Assembly (NCBI GenBank): GCA_963682025.1
Contig: OY821517.1
Span: forward strand, 96,393,946-96,457,945
DNA length: 64,000 bases
Direction: 5' to 3'
From: Cordilura impudica
Lineage: Eukaryota > Arthropoda > Insecta > Diptera > Scathophagidae
Below the pieces are notes generated by a model, which saw only the letters and a list, made by a program, of their open reading frames with translations, searched no databases and was not told the DNA's origin. The translations under genes and the position numbers were made by a program. This document shows positions 1 to 12,280 of the stretch, one piece after another. How positions within the stretch are numbered: the stretch's first letter is position 1; every line of letters starts with the position of its first letter.

Positions 1-450
1 TTGAAAAATAGGCATTTTTATACCTCATATAGTGGAAGGCATACAGCACGAAGCAGGCATGGCAGATTGAAGGTAACCTTTTTTTTCTTTGTTCACAAAC
101 TTTGAACGCGTTTATCTCGAAACTGTGTTTTTCGTACTGGTTGCGGCACTAGCGGGTTTATTTTTTGACGAAATTTTTTTTTTTTTGTATTTTTTTAAAC
201 TTGATTCGCTTGAAAGCTCATGTCATACGATAACCAATTTTGTTAAGATTTAAAAAAGTAATTTTTTTCCAGATCGGAAAATTTTTGCGACTCACAGCGC
301 TGCAACCACGAGGCCCCGTTCTTTTCTCTGCCACCAGTTTGGAGCTCTATGAAACCATTTTGGAGTGAAAAATATATTTTTTGAATTTTTTTTCTTGTAA
401 CTTGTTAATTCTCTGCAATAATAAATTTTGGAGAAATGTTTGTTTTTGAC
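1..450. other. AT-rich sequence without recognised gene
   Basis: Homopolymer-rich DNA with no convincing ORF. It lies downstream of the minus-strand integrase fragment, so it may hold the 3' part of that retroelement, but I could not match it to the short 5' LTR candidate near 5.9 kb. Confidence 0.4.
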
Positions 451-454
451 TGAG

Positions 455-2420
455 TTATGAATTTTTTAAAAAAGGTCTGTTTTCTCTGCCGCGAATGTAA
501 TATCCCCCCTTAAGAAAATTTTGAAATCCTTTTGAGATAAAGGCAGTGTCATTATCGGAGACTATGTTCTTTGGCAACCCAAATCGTGCAAAGATTTCCT
601 TAAGTACCGCAATAACTGCGTTACTTTTCATATTTTTTCCCATATCGATACAATCAACCTACTTGCTTGAACTGTCTACTAACACTAAACACCAGCGGTT
701 CATAAATGGCCCTAGAAAATCTATGTGAATCCTTGACCATACTTCTTCTGTTCTTTCCCAAGGGAAAAGTTCCTGCTTTGGAGGATTCTGATGATTTAAA
801 GCGCATGACTCACTACTCTTAACTAAATTTTCTAGACCTTCGTTTTTTTTTAGGCCACCAACAGTACTCTCTGGCCATTGATTTCAATTTAACGATTCCC
901 ATATGGGACGAATGAAGAATTTCCATAACGATTTGTTGAAGCTCTTTAGAAATTATAATCCTATAGCCCCAAAATATACATCCGTCTTCTTCCGATAATT
1001 CATTTTTCCGAACAAAAAATGGTTTCAAGTCGGAACTTGGACATTGTTTAGGCCAACCTTCTTTAATAAATTTCCCAACCTGCATCAAAAATTTCATCCT
1101 TTGAAGTTCTTTCTCTAATCTTTTTTACATCAACCCATTTATTTTGACTGACTTCGGAAAAATAGTTTAAGTAAATATTTTTTGGAAAGTCATCATAAAC
1201 CGTATTTTGCCTTTGTGGATGATGCGAAAAATAATCCGCAACGTTGCTATTTGATTTGACGTACGAAATATCGAAATCTTACCCTGTTAGTGTCAACGCA
1301 ATTCGTTGCAAACGGTTTGAAGCCATAATTGGTATTCCCTTTTTAGGATTGAATATGTGTTGTAGCGGTTTATTATCGGTCACTAAAGTAAATTTTCTAT
1401 CGTGTAGGTGTTAATGAAATTTTTTAACTCCGAATAATATTGCCACAGCTTCACGATCGAGTTGCGAATATTTCCTTTCCATTTCGGACAATGTTCGCGA
1501 TGCAAATTCTATTGGCCTTTCTTCACCTTTATTATCAACTTGTGATGAAATTGTTCCAACCCCTACAGGGCTAGCATTGACTGTTAATTTTAACTGAAAA
1601 GTTGAATTATAGTGCGGTAAACAACTGTTAACGGACAACAAGAGTTTTAATTCTTTCATGACATGAGAACATTTTTATGTCCATGCGAAATTAGTGTCAG
1701 CTTTTAATAAATCATACAAAGGGTATAACAAGGTTGATGACCCTGGCAAAAATTTCCAGTAATAGTTTACGACACCCAAAAGGAATTTTAACTCCTTAAC
1801 ATTCGTAGGAATAGGAGTATTTTCAATGGCTGCAACCTTGTCTATAGTCATGTGTAACCCATTTTTATCACTAACATGACCAAGCTAAGTAATCTTTTCG
1901 CAGAAAAATTCGCATTTCTCGCTTGACAATTTAAACCCTGCATCTCTTAGGATTGACAAAACTTTTCCTAATCGTATCATATGAACCTTCCTATTAGGAG
2001 CACTAATGAAAATGTCATCCAGAAAAACTACTATGCCGTCCAACCCTGATAAAAGCGAGTCCATAATGTTTTGAAAAATAGCGGGTGCAGACGAAAGCCA
2101 TGTATAATTGAAAAGCCCTTTGGACGTTGATATCGTTGTAAATTATCACGAATCCTTATCTAGTCCAATTTGTTGATATGCCATACTTAAATCGAGCTTT
2201 GTAAATTCTGTACCGCTATATAGTTTTGAAAAAATTTCTTCTACCCTTGGTAACGGATACTTTTCTACATTTAACATTGAGTTCAATGAGACTTTAAAGT
2301 CACCGCATATACGCACACTGCCAATATTTTTAATCACTGGCACAATCGGTGTGCTCCATTCCGAAAAATCAACTAGTTTTAACATTTTGGACTCGACTTA
2401 AGCTTCAATTTCCTTCTCAA
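455..2420 (-). pseudogene. pol: Ty3/gypsy pol remnant: RT, RNase H and integrase
   Basis: Read right to left, the pieces come in normal pol order. They are the start of RT (2146-2420, with DLSMAYQQ, the first catalytic block of a gypsy RT), RNase H (about 1270-1660, with an FASRTLSE segment), the integrase zinc-binding region (819-1097, HxxH-type SSHMG segment) and the integrase core (about 455-760, with IHIDFLGP and IVSDNDTAF carrying the first two catalytic Asp). Stops and frame changes separate the pieces, so the copy is dead as a single polyprotein. RT is cut off upstream by a DINE-like insertion at 2554. The protease and gag pieces at 3366-5706 are on the same strand, in the right order, and almost certainly belong to the same element. 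The sequence looks like the Mag-like part of Ty3/gypsy, but that sub-assignment is tentative. Confidence 0.85.
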
Positions 2421-2553
2421 CTTTGCCGTTTATTGACAACGGAACTGGTCGCGGTCTAAAAAATGTAGGCGTAGCTTCCTCTTTAACTTTTAAAGAAGCT
2501 TGACTTTTCTTAAACAATCCAAGCGTACCATCAAAAAGATATTGAAACGTTTT

Positions 2554-3365
2554 TATACCCTATACCACTATGTGGTTTGGGTATAATGACTTTGTGCTGC
2601 TGTTTGTAACAACCAAAAATATTTGACCTAGACCCATCTTTAATTATACCGATCGAATCAGAATCACTTTCTGAGTTGATTTAACAATGTCCGTCCGTCC
2701 GTCCGTCCGTCCGTCCGTCCGTCCGTCCGTCCGTCCGTCCGTCTGTGTGTCCATGTAAAGCTTGTAATCAAACTGCAGGTCGCAAATATGAATATATTTT
2801 GATGAAATTTGGTATATAAGCTTTTATCAGCCATGGGATGAACGCTATTGAAATTGGTGAGAATCGGCCCATGTTCAGACCTAGCCCCCATACTAATTAC
2901 CCATATGAAATCGACATAAATTGCCATAAGATCCAAATTGTCATATAGATCTTACTCAAATTGGGTTTGTATGCATTCATTACATCCACTAATGAGTAGT
3001 CCAAAAATGATCCCTTTGACCCCATATAGAGCTGCATCCCGATCTTCACTTAAATCTATTAAAAAACAAAAATATTGCACTGATTCTTCTCAAATTTTGT
3101 TTGTACATATTTTTGCAAAATACAAGAGACTTTACCAAACATGATCAGGATCGGTCCATTTTTGGACCTACTCCCTTTATAGATATAGCATCCGATATGA
3201 ACTTTTTCATATCTGCAGCCAAAAAAATTAATAAAAATCCCACTCAAATTTGGTTTTTGCTTATTTTCAATGTCCAGTTAGTTGGGCCTAAGAGATAGGG
3301 TTTCTAAACGCATGGTATAGGGTATCGTATAGTCGGTCTAGACCGACTATAATTTTCTTACTTGT
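2554..3365 (-). mobile_element. DINE-1/mini-me-like non-autonomous element, copy a
   Basis: One end has a TATACCC...GGGTATA hairpin. The other has a 22-bp perfect palindrome centred on GGTCTAGACC (3329-3350), followed by the terminal AGAAAATTATAG/CTTACTTGT motif. A pure (CCGT)n tract of about 50 bp lies inside (about 2693-2742). The same layout recurs in at least five other places in this window, in both orientations. DINE-1 (INE-1) and mini-me elements of Diptera have this architecture: subterminal palindromes plus a GTCY microsatellite. They are regarded as Helitron/Helentron derivatives. It interrupts the gypsy pol just upstream of RT. Confidence 0.8.
2690..2743. repeat. (CCGT)n microsatellite
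   Basis: About a dozen consecutive CCGT units inside DINE-like copy a. The homologous copies have GGAC tracts of different length, so the locus is expected to be length-polymorphic. Confidence 0.95.
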
Positions 3366-3637
3366 TAATATTTTGTCTGTGTCACTTTTATTAACGGGAA
3401 CAACGTAATTAAGGTCTGCAAATTTAATACCGAAAATGTTCAAAAACTTCATTCCGAGTAATGTCGGCCCGCCATTTCCAATAACTATAAAAGGTGCAAT
3501 TTTTATTTTGTTTTTAAATTGGGCCTTTACATCACATTCGCCAATTGGAGGAATATTTTTACCCGTATACGATTTTAGCAACGTATTAACTTCACGCAAT
3601 GCACATTTATTGTAAAAAGCATTATAAGTGCTCTCAC
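3366..3637 (-). pseudogene. Ty3/gypsy aspartic protease, C-terminal part
   Basis: The minus-strand reading contains a protease tail with PPIGECDV, FIVIGNGGP and TLLGMKFL, the place where gypsy-type proteases have the ILGRD/W-like C-terminal motif. It lies between the DINE-like copy a and the 5'-truncated LINE. The N-terminal half with the catalytic DTG is at 4850-5000, on the far side of the LINE, so the LINE landed inside the protease gene. Confidence 0.7.
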
Positions 3638-4796
3638 ATATCCGTATACGTAAATAGCAACTCATCTGAAACTTTACAACTTATAAAAGGTGTACCGCAA
3701 GGATCTGTATTAGGGCCACTTTTGTTCTCAATCTATATCAATGATTCACCAGATTATCTTTCTCATTGTAAGATACACATGTACGCTAATGATGTACAAC
3801 TCTTTCTGAGCACCCCAATCGAGTCAATAGATGAAAATATAGACAAAATTAACTATGACCTTAGTCAATTGTATAGATGGGAGTCAGCAAATGGTTTATG
3901 CATTAATCCTAGCAAGTCAAAATGTCTGCTAATACGCAAACGAAATGCAAATCCAGAGTTTGGGAATGAAATAGTTATCAAAGGCGATAGAATTGACTTT
4001 GTTACAAAAACAAAAAATTTTGGAGTAACTTTTAATAACACTCTAACTTGGTCGAACCACATAAGTACGACTGTTGTTCAAACTTACATGAAGCTCAGAA
4101 CTCTATGGCACACTCAATCTTTCACTCCCTTAAATATAAGAATACTTCTAGCCAAAACGTATTTAATTCCCGGTATTTTGTACTGGTGTGAACTTTTTGC
4201 AAACTGTGATTCTTTTAGTAAAGGCAAACTTAATGTTTTGTATAACAGCATAATTAGATATGTTTTTAGACTAAGAAGGTCTGCCGGAGCTTTTTCCTTC
4301 ACGAATAAGCTTTTCGGCGTATCATTTGAAAATCTGATGAAAATTAGAGTTCTTTTGTTTCTTCATAAACTAATTTTCACCGCAGAACCACTTTACCTGT
4401 ATGAAAATCTCCGGTTCGCCAGATCAAACCGAGGAAAAAAATTAATTCTACCTCGTCATCGTTATTTGGTATCTGAATGGCATTTCTACATCAACGCTAT
4501 ACGTCTTTGGAATATGCTTCCACAATCTCAGCAACTTAACAGCAACGCTTCAAATTTTAAAAAAATTCGTTTTTGAATATTTTGCATAACAATTTTATTA
4601 ATTAATTAAATTAACTTATTTTATTTTTTCTTTTTTGTAATCTTGTATTATTTTCTTGGTTATTGTTTACCATTTTTTCTTTAATATTTTCTGTATTAAA
4701 AATGTATGTCTTTTGTAACTAACAATTCTCATGCCTTAGCATTATTATTCTTGTACTGTAATTATAAGATTTGTTCTTGTTGTACAGGAAAGCAAA

Positions 4797-4843
<47 letters not shown>

Positions 4844-4846
4844 ATA
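3638..4846 (+). mobile_element. 5'-truncated non-LTR retrotransposon (Jockey/CR1 group), copy 1
   Basis: The frame at 3645-4576 encodes the C-terminal half of a LINE reverse transcriptase. It starts just before the conserved GVPQGSVLGPLLFSIYIND block and continues through a YANDVQLF segment, where the usual YADD has A-N-D; copy 2 keeps YADD. The end is an AT-rich 3' UTR and a (TAAA)n tail at about 4795-4845. Homology to copy 2 (9302-12935, opposite strand) starts abruptly near 3638, the signature of 5' truncation during target-primed reverse transcription. The N-D substitution in the catalytic box means this copy could not be active even if complete. It sits inside the protease of the minus-strand gypsy element. 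Confidence 0.85.
4795..4846. repeat. (TAAA)n tail of LINE copy 1
   Basis: About twelve TAAA units directly follow the GGAAAGCAAATAAA motif shared by the LINE copies. It is the 3' tail, not an independent microsatellite. Confidence 0.9.
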
Positions 4847-4849
4847 TAA

Positions 4850-5000
4850 CACAATTTCCTGACCCAGTATCTAATTGCAACAAAAGTTCACGTTTTCCTA
4901 TAATTACTTTAACATAAATTGGTTCATCGTCTTCACTATTGATTGCAAATAAATTTAAGTCTACGTTATCTAAAAAATTCATTCTTTTAACTGTACGCAA
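4850..5000 (-). pseudogene. Ty3/gypsy aspartic protease, N-terminal part with DTG
   Basis: The minus-strand reading has LLLQLDTGSGNCV, the catalytic Asp-Thr-Gly of a retroelement protease, preceded by a short linker that follows gag. It is severed from its C-terminal half by LINE copy 1. Confidence 0.8.
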
Positions 5001-5706
5001 TTTTTTAAATGTCCTCTTTGTTTGCATTCAATGCATTTGTTAGAATATCCACATACCTTACATAGCTCTTTATGTTGCTCGTCGTTTTTGTGTTCTTGTT
5101 GCTGCTGCTGTCGATCGTTTTGATTCTTATTTCTGCCTTTGTTGTTTCTTTTTATGTAGTTGCAGCCTTCTTGCTTAACGTCGACCGTTTCATATTGCTG
5201 CCTTATATACTCCATGTTGTTTGCTATCTTCACTACGTGGTCAAATGATGATGTAATTCCTTCTAGAAAAATTTTATCTCGTGCTGGACCTTTTTCCAGA
5301 CCCATTACAAATTTGTCTCGAATCTCCTCATTTAAGTGAGTTCCAAATTCACAGTTAATTGCCAGCGCTTGTACGCGTACTGCCCATTCACTTACAGATT
5401 CTGTTGGTAATTTTGAAGCTGCATAAAATTTGTAGCGCTCTGCAAATCCGGACGATGGTGGTTTAAAATGATCACGCATTGCACACATCTATTAAACGTA
5501 ATCGAAGTGGCATCAACTTGATCTGGACTTATCAAGTTTTGTAGTAATATGTATGCTCCTTCAGACATGGACGTAACCGAAATCGCTTTTTTCTTGGTCT
5601 CGCTGTCAATGCCGATTGCCAATAAAAATTGTTCCAATTGTATTCGGAATACAGACCACGAGTTTTCGACATGATCGAAATACGCCGACCAATAATTCCA
5701 AGTCAT
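4979..5706 (-). pseudogene. gag: Ty3/gypsy gag remnant
   Basis: The N-terminal part (to about 5490) starts at the ATG of a Met-Thr-Trp-Asn-Tyr reading at 5706. The C-terminal part (4979-5488) has a gag-like SVSEWAVRVQ segment, a Gln-rich stretch and a zinc-knuckle-like C..C..C region (CKVCGYSNKCIECKQRGH). The two parts are in different frames, so at least one frameshift lies between about 5392 and 5488. The gene is next to a duplicated leader (see the 75-bp tandem repeat) and upstream of the protease piece. Confidence 0.75.
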
Positions 5707-5831
5707 GCTTCCGTAATAATTACTTTTTGCCCTCGTCGCCAATTGTTGTATATTCAACGCCGACCAATAATTCCAAGTCATGCTTCCGTAATAATTACTT
5801 TTTGCCCTCGTCGCCAATTGTTGTATATTCA
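5682..5831 (-). repeat. 75-bp tandem duplication of gypsy leader and gag start
   Basis: Two essentially identical 75-bp units lie head to tail. On the minus strand each has the GAATATACAACA end of the LTR candidate, the following TTGGCGACGAGGG (the probable primer-binding site) and the first codons of gag. Because 75 is a multiple of three, the duplication opens a longer in-frame reading that starts upstream. Confidence 0.85.
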
Positions 5832-5953
5832 ACTTTATTCTTTATTATAATTCTTTTAGTTCGGTTTTGCAATATGTGTTCTTAATGTTAACGTGGAGAG
5901 CGCAATGAAGTGTTGGCGCTAGTTTTACATTATTCTGTAAGCGTCGTTTTACA
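5819..5953 (-). repeat. Candidate short LTR of the first gypsy element
   Basis: On the minus strand the segment begins TGTAAAACGACGC and ends ATACAACA, followed immediately by a TTGGCGAC primer-binding-site-like sequence and then gag. TG...CA ends and placement fit a 135-bp 5' LTR, which is short but within what Mag-like elements show. The matching 3' LTR is not in the window, so this rests on position alone. Confidence 0.5.
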
Positions 5954-6519
5954 CTGTGCAAGTATACTACAGTAATAGGGATTTTTTTTAATGTTTGCAC
6001 TCAAAAAAATTTGTATACTAAAAAAAAAGTAAAATCAACTGGAAATTTTGTTATTGCTACTGAAAAATTAAAAATGTTTTGCTGTCAAATTTGCAAATTT
6101 GTTTACACTCAAAGAATATTTCCACTTAAAAAACATTAGTAATATTATCTAATAGTCTTGCTATTAGTACAGAAAAAATTATCATATTTTGGTGTCAAAT
6201 TTGTTAAGTTTTGCAAAATAAATCTGCTGAACATTAGCGCAATGATTCTGATTTTGATATGAAAAATGGTTTTTTTATTTATTTTTTTAATTTTTCTTCT
6301 TTATTAAAACATTTCATACATAAAAAACTGCAGTAGATTTCAATAGCATTTGTAATAATGGGAGGTTCTGATTATTATTGTTTTTTACTAATACTATGTT
6401 TTTCGTACTTTTAATTGTTATTCATGCAATTATAATTATTATTCATTTGATTCAAATATTGATTGCAAATATTATATATCTTGTTCTGTATTATTTCTGT
6501 TCTTTTGTAGTTTTTTGAC
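5954..6519. other. AT-rich sequence, probably 3' region of the adjacent Transib
   Basis: No ORF. It has several short CACTCAAA-type repeats and lies between the gypsy LTR candidate and the C-terminus of the minus-strand Transib transposase. No Transib terminus was found here. Confidence 0.35.
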
Positions 6520-8430
6520 TTTTTCATCTAAATCCCTATGTTCCACCTCCCATAGATTTCGAATAATGGAGATGAACGGACATGACATTGCCAATAATAT
6601 ATTAAATAGATCTTCATTTGTGGAATTTCGTGAAATTTTTTTAGTATTTAAAATCTGTAATCCTTATTCCTTTTTCCTGAGCCTCCTCTGATAGATCTCC
6701 AAAAGGCACCAGACGACATCTTATAACATCTTCTGCAGGATAAAGAATTTTGTGAACTGCTGCAGACACATTTCTCCATGGGTACTAGGTTGTATATATT
6801 TTTGCAGTTTCTTTTGCATAATCTCCAGATTTTTTGGAGTCAATTTCGTCATTGCACGCAAGTACTTCTTGGATTATTTTAAATCTGAAAATAAGGTTTA
6901 AATCCACTCCTGTAATTTCAGGTGCTGTTTCTGGATCTAGTAAGAATCTTCTTGTGGTATTGCCATCATTTGTATTGCCTGATCCTTGTTTTGGCTGATC
7001 CATAATCAATCAAAATTTGCGATATTCATCTTGAACATGTTTCTTTTTTGAACTTCTTAGCTCTTTGTTGGTTTCGTTGTTTCTTATTGATCCTTGAGAC
7101 CCGAAATCCAAATCATAACTGATTTTAGTATGTAATCCATAAGTCGTATTCTTGCATGTAGTGGTGATAATCCAAATTCATATGCATTAGTATTTTCTAA
7201 TGAGTTTGTCGGGACTTTAGTTAGATGGCTTGATGTTGCTTGGCATATGATGCAGCTGGATGCAGCCTTCGTGATAGTCAAAGCCTGGCCTACTTTTCCA
7301 TCTATCATTGTCTGCATTAATTGATAGCTTACTTCAATTTGTTGCCCATCTAACTGTAATTTTAGTGGCAATAGTATTGCAATTTGGGGCTTGATATTAG
7401 TAACTTCTTTGTTAATGGCATCATGAGTTTCTTTTTTGTTTTCAAATTTGATTGGCCTGGAGTATTTCGTGGAAGATGGTGCCTCAATTTTCCAAATAAC
7501 TTTTGTTTGCGTTGTACTAGTCGGAGGCTCCGAATCTTTCAAAATCTTTTTTAATCGCAATGGTACAAATGATACCATGAACATATTTTCAAATACTACT
7601 TGTTTGTGTTGTTTTTGCACGGAGGAACCATCACATTACCATTTACAAAAAATAATTAACTTTGTGTTCCCATATTTCTTTAACTCAATTCCTTTTATTG
7701 AGTGTAGCAAGCGTTCGGCTCTGTGATCAAGTAGAGATTGTAGTTGTACCTCTGCCGAAATTGGTGTTATTGTGACAGTGTCCTTTGATGGCAAAGAGTC
7801 CATTTTAGCAGCGGTTGTGTGATGGTATGCTGGATACGCATTTGAGCCTTTTATAATCGCACGCAATCTGAGCTAAATATGTTGCTGTTTTGTTAATTTC
7901 AAATCCAGAAACAATGCGAATGGCTCCCCATTTGAGAACTATTGTGCATCACTCGGAGTTCGTATACTTTGAAGAATCCGATTTGTTCTCACTGGACTAG
8001 CTTTAACAACTTTTTCAATGATATAAACTTTTGTCAATTGTTTCTGTGATCGTAATGGATATCGGAAAAATTCTTTTATATTTATACATCCAATTTCAGT
8101 TTAAGTTTCCACTTCTTAGATCTAACTATCACTACAGTTGTCCAATGATTTACGTGGTATTCCATCTTTATCTTGCTTTGTTGTTTCTGAAGCGACAGTA
8201 AGTTTGCTTTCTAACCAGTTTGCGTTTTTTATATAAAAGTTTTGTTTATTGTGGCTAACTTCTTTGTAGAGTTGTTTTGGTGCTTTGGCGAAATTAGATA
8301 ATTGCTCTTGTATTTCGATGCTACACGAATTTAAGTTTAGTTTTATTTTAACATAACTAAGAATATCTTCCTGGTTTTTGTTTCTAAACTACTCTTCGGC
8401 CAGTTCTTTATAACTACAGCTCTCCATATT
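6520..8430 (-). pseudogene. Decayed Transib-type transposase, copy A
   Basis: Minus-strand pieces match the Transib layout seen in copy B. From the N-terminus these are a start near 8427 (MESCSYKEL), a basic linker, a GCDG-like CDGSS block (about 7625) where the first catalytic Asp sits, NMFMVSFVPLRL, a YSRPIKF block, TMIDGKVGQ, a CIIC zinc-ligand pair, FGLSPLHARIR (about 7150), and GNTNDGNTTRRF (about 6960). Several stops and frame changes break it up. Transib transposases are the family from which vertebrate RAG1 is thought to derive. It is clearly diverged from copies B and C. The right side is cut by DINE-like copy b at 8484, and no terminal repeats were found. Confidence 0.75.
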
Positions 8431-8483
8431 TTTCTGAATATTTTTATTTGGCATTAGTGCATTACTAAGCAAAATGATATATA

Positions 8484-9275
8484 ACAAGTACGAAAATTAT
8501 AGTCGGTCTAGACCGACTATACGATACCCTATACCATGCGTTTAGAAACCCTATCTCTTAGGCCCAACTAACTGGACATTGAAAATAAGCAAAAACCAAA
8601 TTTGAGTGGGATTTTTATTAATTTTTTTGGCTGCAGATATGAAAAAGGTCATATCGGATGCTATATCTATAAAGCGACTAGGTCCAAAAATGGACCGATC
8701 CTGATCATGTTTGGTAAAGTCTCTTGTATTTTGCAAAAACATGTACAAACAAAATTTGAGAAGAATCAGTGCAATATTTTTGTTTTTTAATAGATTTAAG
8801 TGAAGATCGGGAAGCAGCTCTATATGCGGTCAAAGGGATCATTTTTGGACTACTCATTAGTGGATGTAATGAACGCATACAAACCCAATTTGAGTAAGAT
8901 CTATATGACAATTTGGATCTTATGGCAATTTATGTCGATTTCATATGGGTAATTTGTATGGGGGCTAGGTCTGAGCAAGGACCGATTCTCACCAATTTCA
9001 ACACCGTTCATGCCATGGCCGATAAAAGCTTATATACCAAATTTCATCAAAATATATTCATATTTGCGACCTGCAGTTTGATTACAAGCTCTACATGGAC
9101 ACACATACGGACGGACGGACGGACGGACGGACGGACGGACATTGGTAAATCAACTCAGAAAGTGATTCTGATTCGATCGGTATAATTAAATATGGGTCTA
9201 GGTCAAATATTTTTGGTTGTTACAAACAGCAGCACAAAGTCATTATACCCAAACCACATAGTGGTATAGGGTATA
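8484..9275 (+). mobile_element. DINE-1/mini-me-like element, copy b
   Basis: Near-identical layout to copy a, in the opposite orientation. It has an ACAAGTA(C)GAAAATTATAG terminus, a palindrome centred on GGTCTAGACC, a (GGAC)n tract at about 9109-9140, and a TATACCC...GGGTATA terminal hairpin. It abuts Transib copy A on one side and the 3' end of LINE copy 2 on the other. Confidence 0.85.
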
Positions 9276-9520
9276 AAAATCATGTGGGTCCGATCACTAG
9301 TAATTTATTTATTTATTTGCTTTCCTGTACAACAAGAACAAATCTTATAATTACAGTACAATAATAATGCTAAGGCATGATAATTGTTAGTTACAAAATA
9401 CATACATTTTTAATACAGAAAATATTTAAGAAAAAATGGTAAACAATAATCAAGAAAATAATACAAGATTACAAAAAAGAAAAAAATAAAATAAGTTAAT
9501 TTAATTAATTAATAAAATTG

Positions 9521-12280
9521 TTATGCAAAATATTCAAAAAGGAATTTTTTAAAATTTGAAGCGATGCTGTTAAGTTGCTGAGATTGTGGAAGCATATTCC
9601 AAAGACGTATAGCGTTGACGTAGAAATGCCATTCAGATACCAAATAACGATGACGAGGTAGAATTAATTTTTTTCCTCTGTTTGATCTGGCGAACTGGAG
9701 ATTTTCATACAGGTAAAGTGGTTTTGCGGTGAAAATTACTTTATGAAGAAACAAAAGAACTCTAATTTTCATCAGATTTTCAAATGATACGCCGAAAAGT
9801 TTATTCGTGAAGGAAGAAGTTCCGGCAGACCTTCTTAGTCTAAAAACATATCTAATTATGCTGTTATACAAAACATTAAGTTTGCCTTTACTAAAAGAAT
9901 CACAGTTTGCAAAAAGTTCACACCCGTATAAAATACCGGGAATTAAATACGTTTTGGCTAGAAATATTCTTATATTTAAGGGAGTGAAAGATTGAGTGTG
10001 CCATAGAGTTCTGAGCTTCATGTAAGTTTGAACAGCAGTCATATTTATGAGGTTCGACCAAGTTAGAGTGTTATTAAAAGTTACTCCAAAATTTTTTGTT
10101 TTTGTAACAAAGTCAATTCTATCGCCTTTGATAACTATTTCATTCCCAAACTCTGGATTTGCATTTCGTTTGCGTATTAGCAGACATTTTGACTTGCTAG
10201 GATTAATGCATAAACCATTTGCTGACGCCCATCTGTACAATTGACTAAGGTCATAGTTAATTTTGTCTATATTTTCTTCTATTGACTCGATTGGGGTGCT
10301 CAGATAGAATTGTACATCATCAGCGTACATGTGCCTTACAATGAGAAAGATAATCTGGTAAATCATTGATGTAGATGGAGAACATAAGTGGCCCTAATAC
10401 AGATCCTTGCGGTACACCTTTTTAAGTTGTAAAGTTTCAGATGAGTTGCTATTTACGTATACGGATTGTGTGCGATTTGTGAGATAAGAGGAAATTAAAA
10501 GGGTTGATGTTGAGGAAAAATTAAAAAAACGTCTTAATTTCATACAGAGAGTTTGATGATCAACTGTATCAAATGCCTTGGAATGATCTAGAAGTACAAG
10601 GAAGGTTATTTTGCTGTCGTCTGTGTCACGTCTTATGTTTTCGCAAACGTCAGTTAAGGCTGTCACGCAACTGTGGTTTGTTCGAAACCCGGATTGTTTG
10701 TGGGACATTAAGTTGTGTTGAGTTATATATTCATTCATTTGAAAAAAAATTATCTTTTCAAAAACTTTTGACAAATAACATAGGGTGGCTATTGGTGGTT
10801 GCTGAGAATTTGATTTTGGGATAGGTATTATTTTAGCATGTTTCCATATGGTAGAGAAACTGCTTGAAGTTATAATGCAGTTGAAGAAAAATGTTATACA
10901 TATAAGGCAGTAAAAGTGGAAGAACTATTTTAATAAATTTCGGATTTATATTATCATATCCTACAGAGTTTGACTTTACCAGAGAAAAACATTTTATAAT
11001 ATCAAGTTGATTAACGCATTTAAATTCAAAGGAATTTTCCTCGGCAAAATTTGGAGTATTTCGTATATTATTGTAAAATTCATGATCAACTTCTACCGAA
11101 GGTAGATTCGTAAATTTTAAGTTCATTTCGTCAGCGTCTATCGAACAGGTATTATTATTGAATCTTCCAATGCCAATATCTCTAATTGTCTTTTACGTTT
11201 GTTTAGTGTCAATGGCAGAATTAAATTTCATAGAAAAGAAATTGCACTTAGCAGTTTTGATTTTTCGATTAACATCTCTCCTAGCCGTATGATATTCGTT
11301 TTGCAGTTCAGGTGTTTCAAACCTTTTCCATCTGGAGTACGCAATATCCCTTCGATAGATCAAGTCTTTTATAGTAGTAGTAAACTAAGGTTTAATACTG
11401 ACTGTTTTGGATTTTGTTTTCAGAGGTACCGCTTCGCCGAAAAGTTGTAATAAATTGTTCTGTAGAAAGGTTAATTGATCATCAACAGATATCATGCGTA
11501 GTTTAGATTTTTGAAGTCATGGTATGAGTAAACCATATTAGCTTCTTGAGTTTGATAGTTGTAAGTCAGGAAGACCAAATCGTGTTTTGAAAAGCATGGT
11601 GCTGAAATTTGATCATACAATAACACATTAGCAAATCACTGACAAAGAAGATATCAAGCAGACTATTGCTATTGGTGGTGTAGTGTGTAGGATTGTAACG
11701 ATTTACAGGTTCAAGTCCATAAGTTATCATGCTGTCAGTAAGCGCTGATTCATTAATAATGTTTGAGTTAAAATTTCCAGCTATAATAATATCATTATAT
11801 CCATCTGTTAAGATTTCCAGTTTATCAAGAGACTTGGAAAACCTAATATTTTTATTTGGGCTGTATCCACACCCTGCAAGCATTTTCCTTCCGCTTGATT
11901 TGATCTCTACGAAAATATATTCTACCTTATCTTGCTTCGCAGATTTACAGCAGAACGTACATGCAATATGATCTCTAACAAAAATTGCAACACCACCGCC
12001 CTTGGAAATATTCCCTCTATATTCACACTCCCTATCAGATCTAAAAACTCTATACCCACGCAGACAAATGAAATTATGCGATGTGGATTTGACCAGCCAA
12101 GTTTCTGATACACAAACGATATAAATGTTAGAATTTTCAAAAGTGAGTTTAGATTCATCTATTTTATTATTTGAACTTTGACCATTGTTGTGACATACTT
12201 TCTTTCTGTTTTGCTAAAATTTTCACCATATTCATCATAACGTCTTTAGAGCTTCCAATGTTAAAATTATTCATTTACTA
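9521..12280 (-). pseudogene. LINE ORF2: endonuclease and reverse transcriptase, broken
   Basis: From the N-terminus these are an AP endonuclease with VCVSETWL (about 12110; CVSETWL holds the catalytic Glu) and IIAGNFN (about 11780), then the RT blocks QSGFRTNHSC, LDHSKAFDTVDH (10394-10774) and MYADDVQFYLS (about 10330, the catalytic YADD). A C-terminal domain ends in WNMLPQSQQLNS. The frame is interrupted at about 10390, 10800, 11130-11560 and 11900, so it cannot encode a full protein. The catalytic YADD is intact here, unlike in copy 1. Confidence 0.85.

Noticed and set aside
2690..2743. (CCGT)n and (GGAC)n tracts as a CRISPR-like array
   Set aside because: No spacers; pure microsatellites inside a transposon.
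3059..3298. ORFs inside DINE-like elements (also 8.6, 33.4 and 61.4 kb)
   Set aside because: Recur only because the non-autonomous element is repeated; the reading is not kept free of stops in all copies and lacks any domain.
5941..5960. CGTCGTTTTACACTGTG near the Transib A 3' side
   Set aside because: Orientation and distance between CGTCG and the heptamer are wrong for a terminus; it fits better as the LTR start plus chance flank.
9807..10244. Plus-strand ORFs over the LINE RT
   Set aside because: Shadows of the minus-strand RT; the same shadows recur over copy 1 in opposite orientation.
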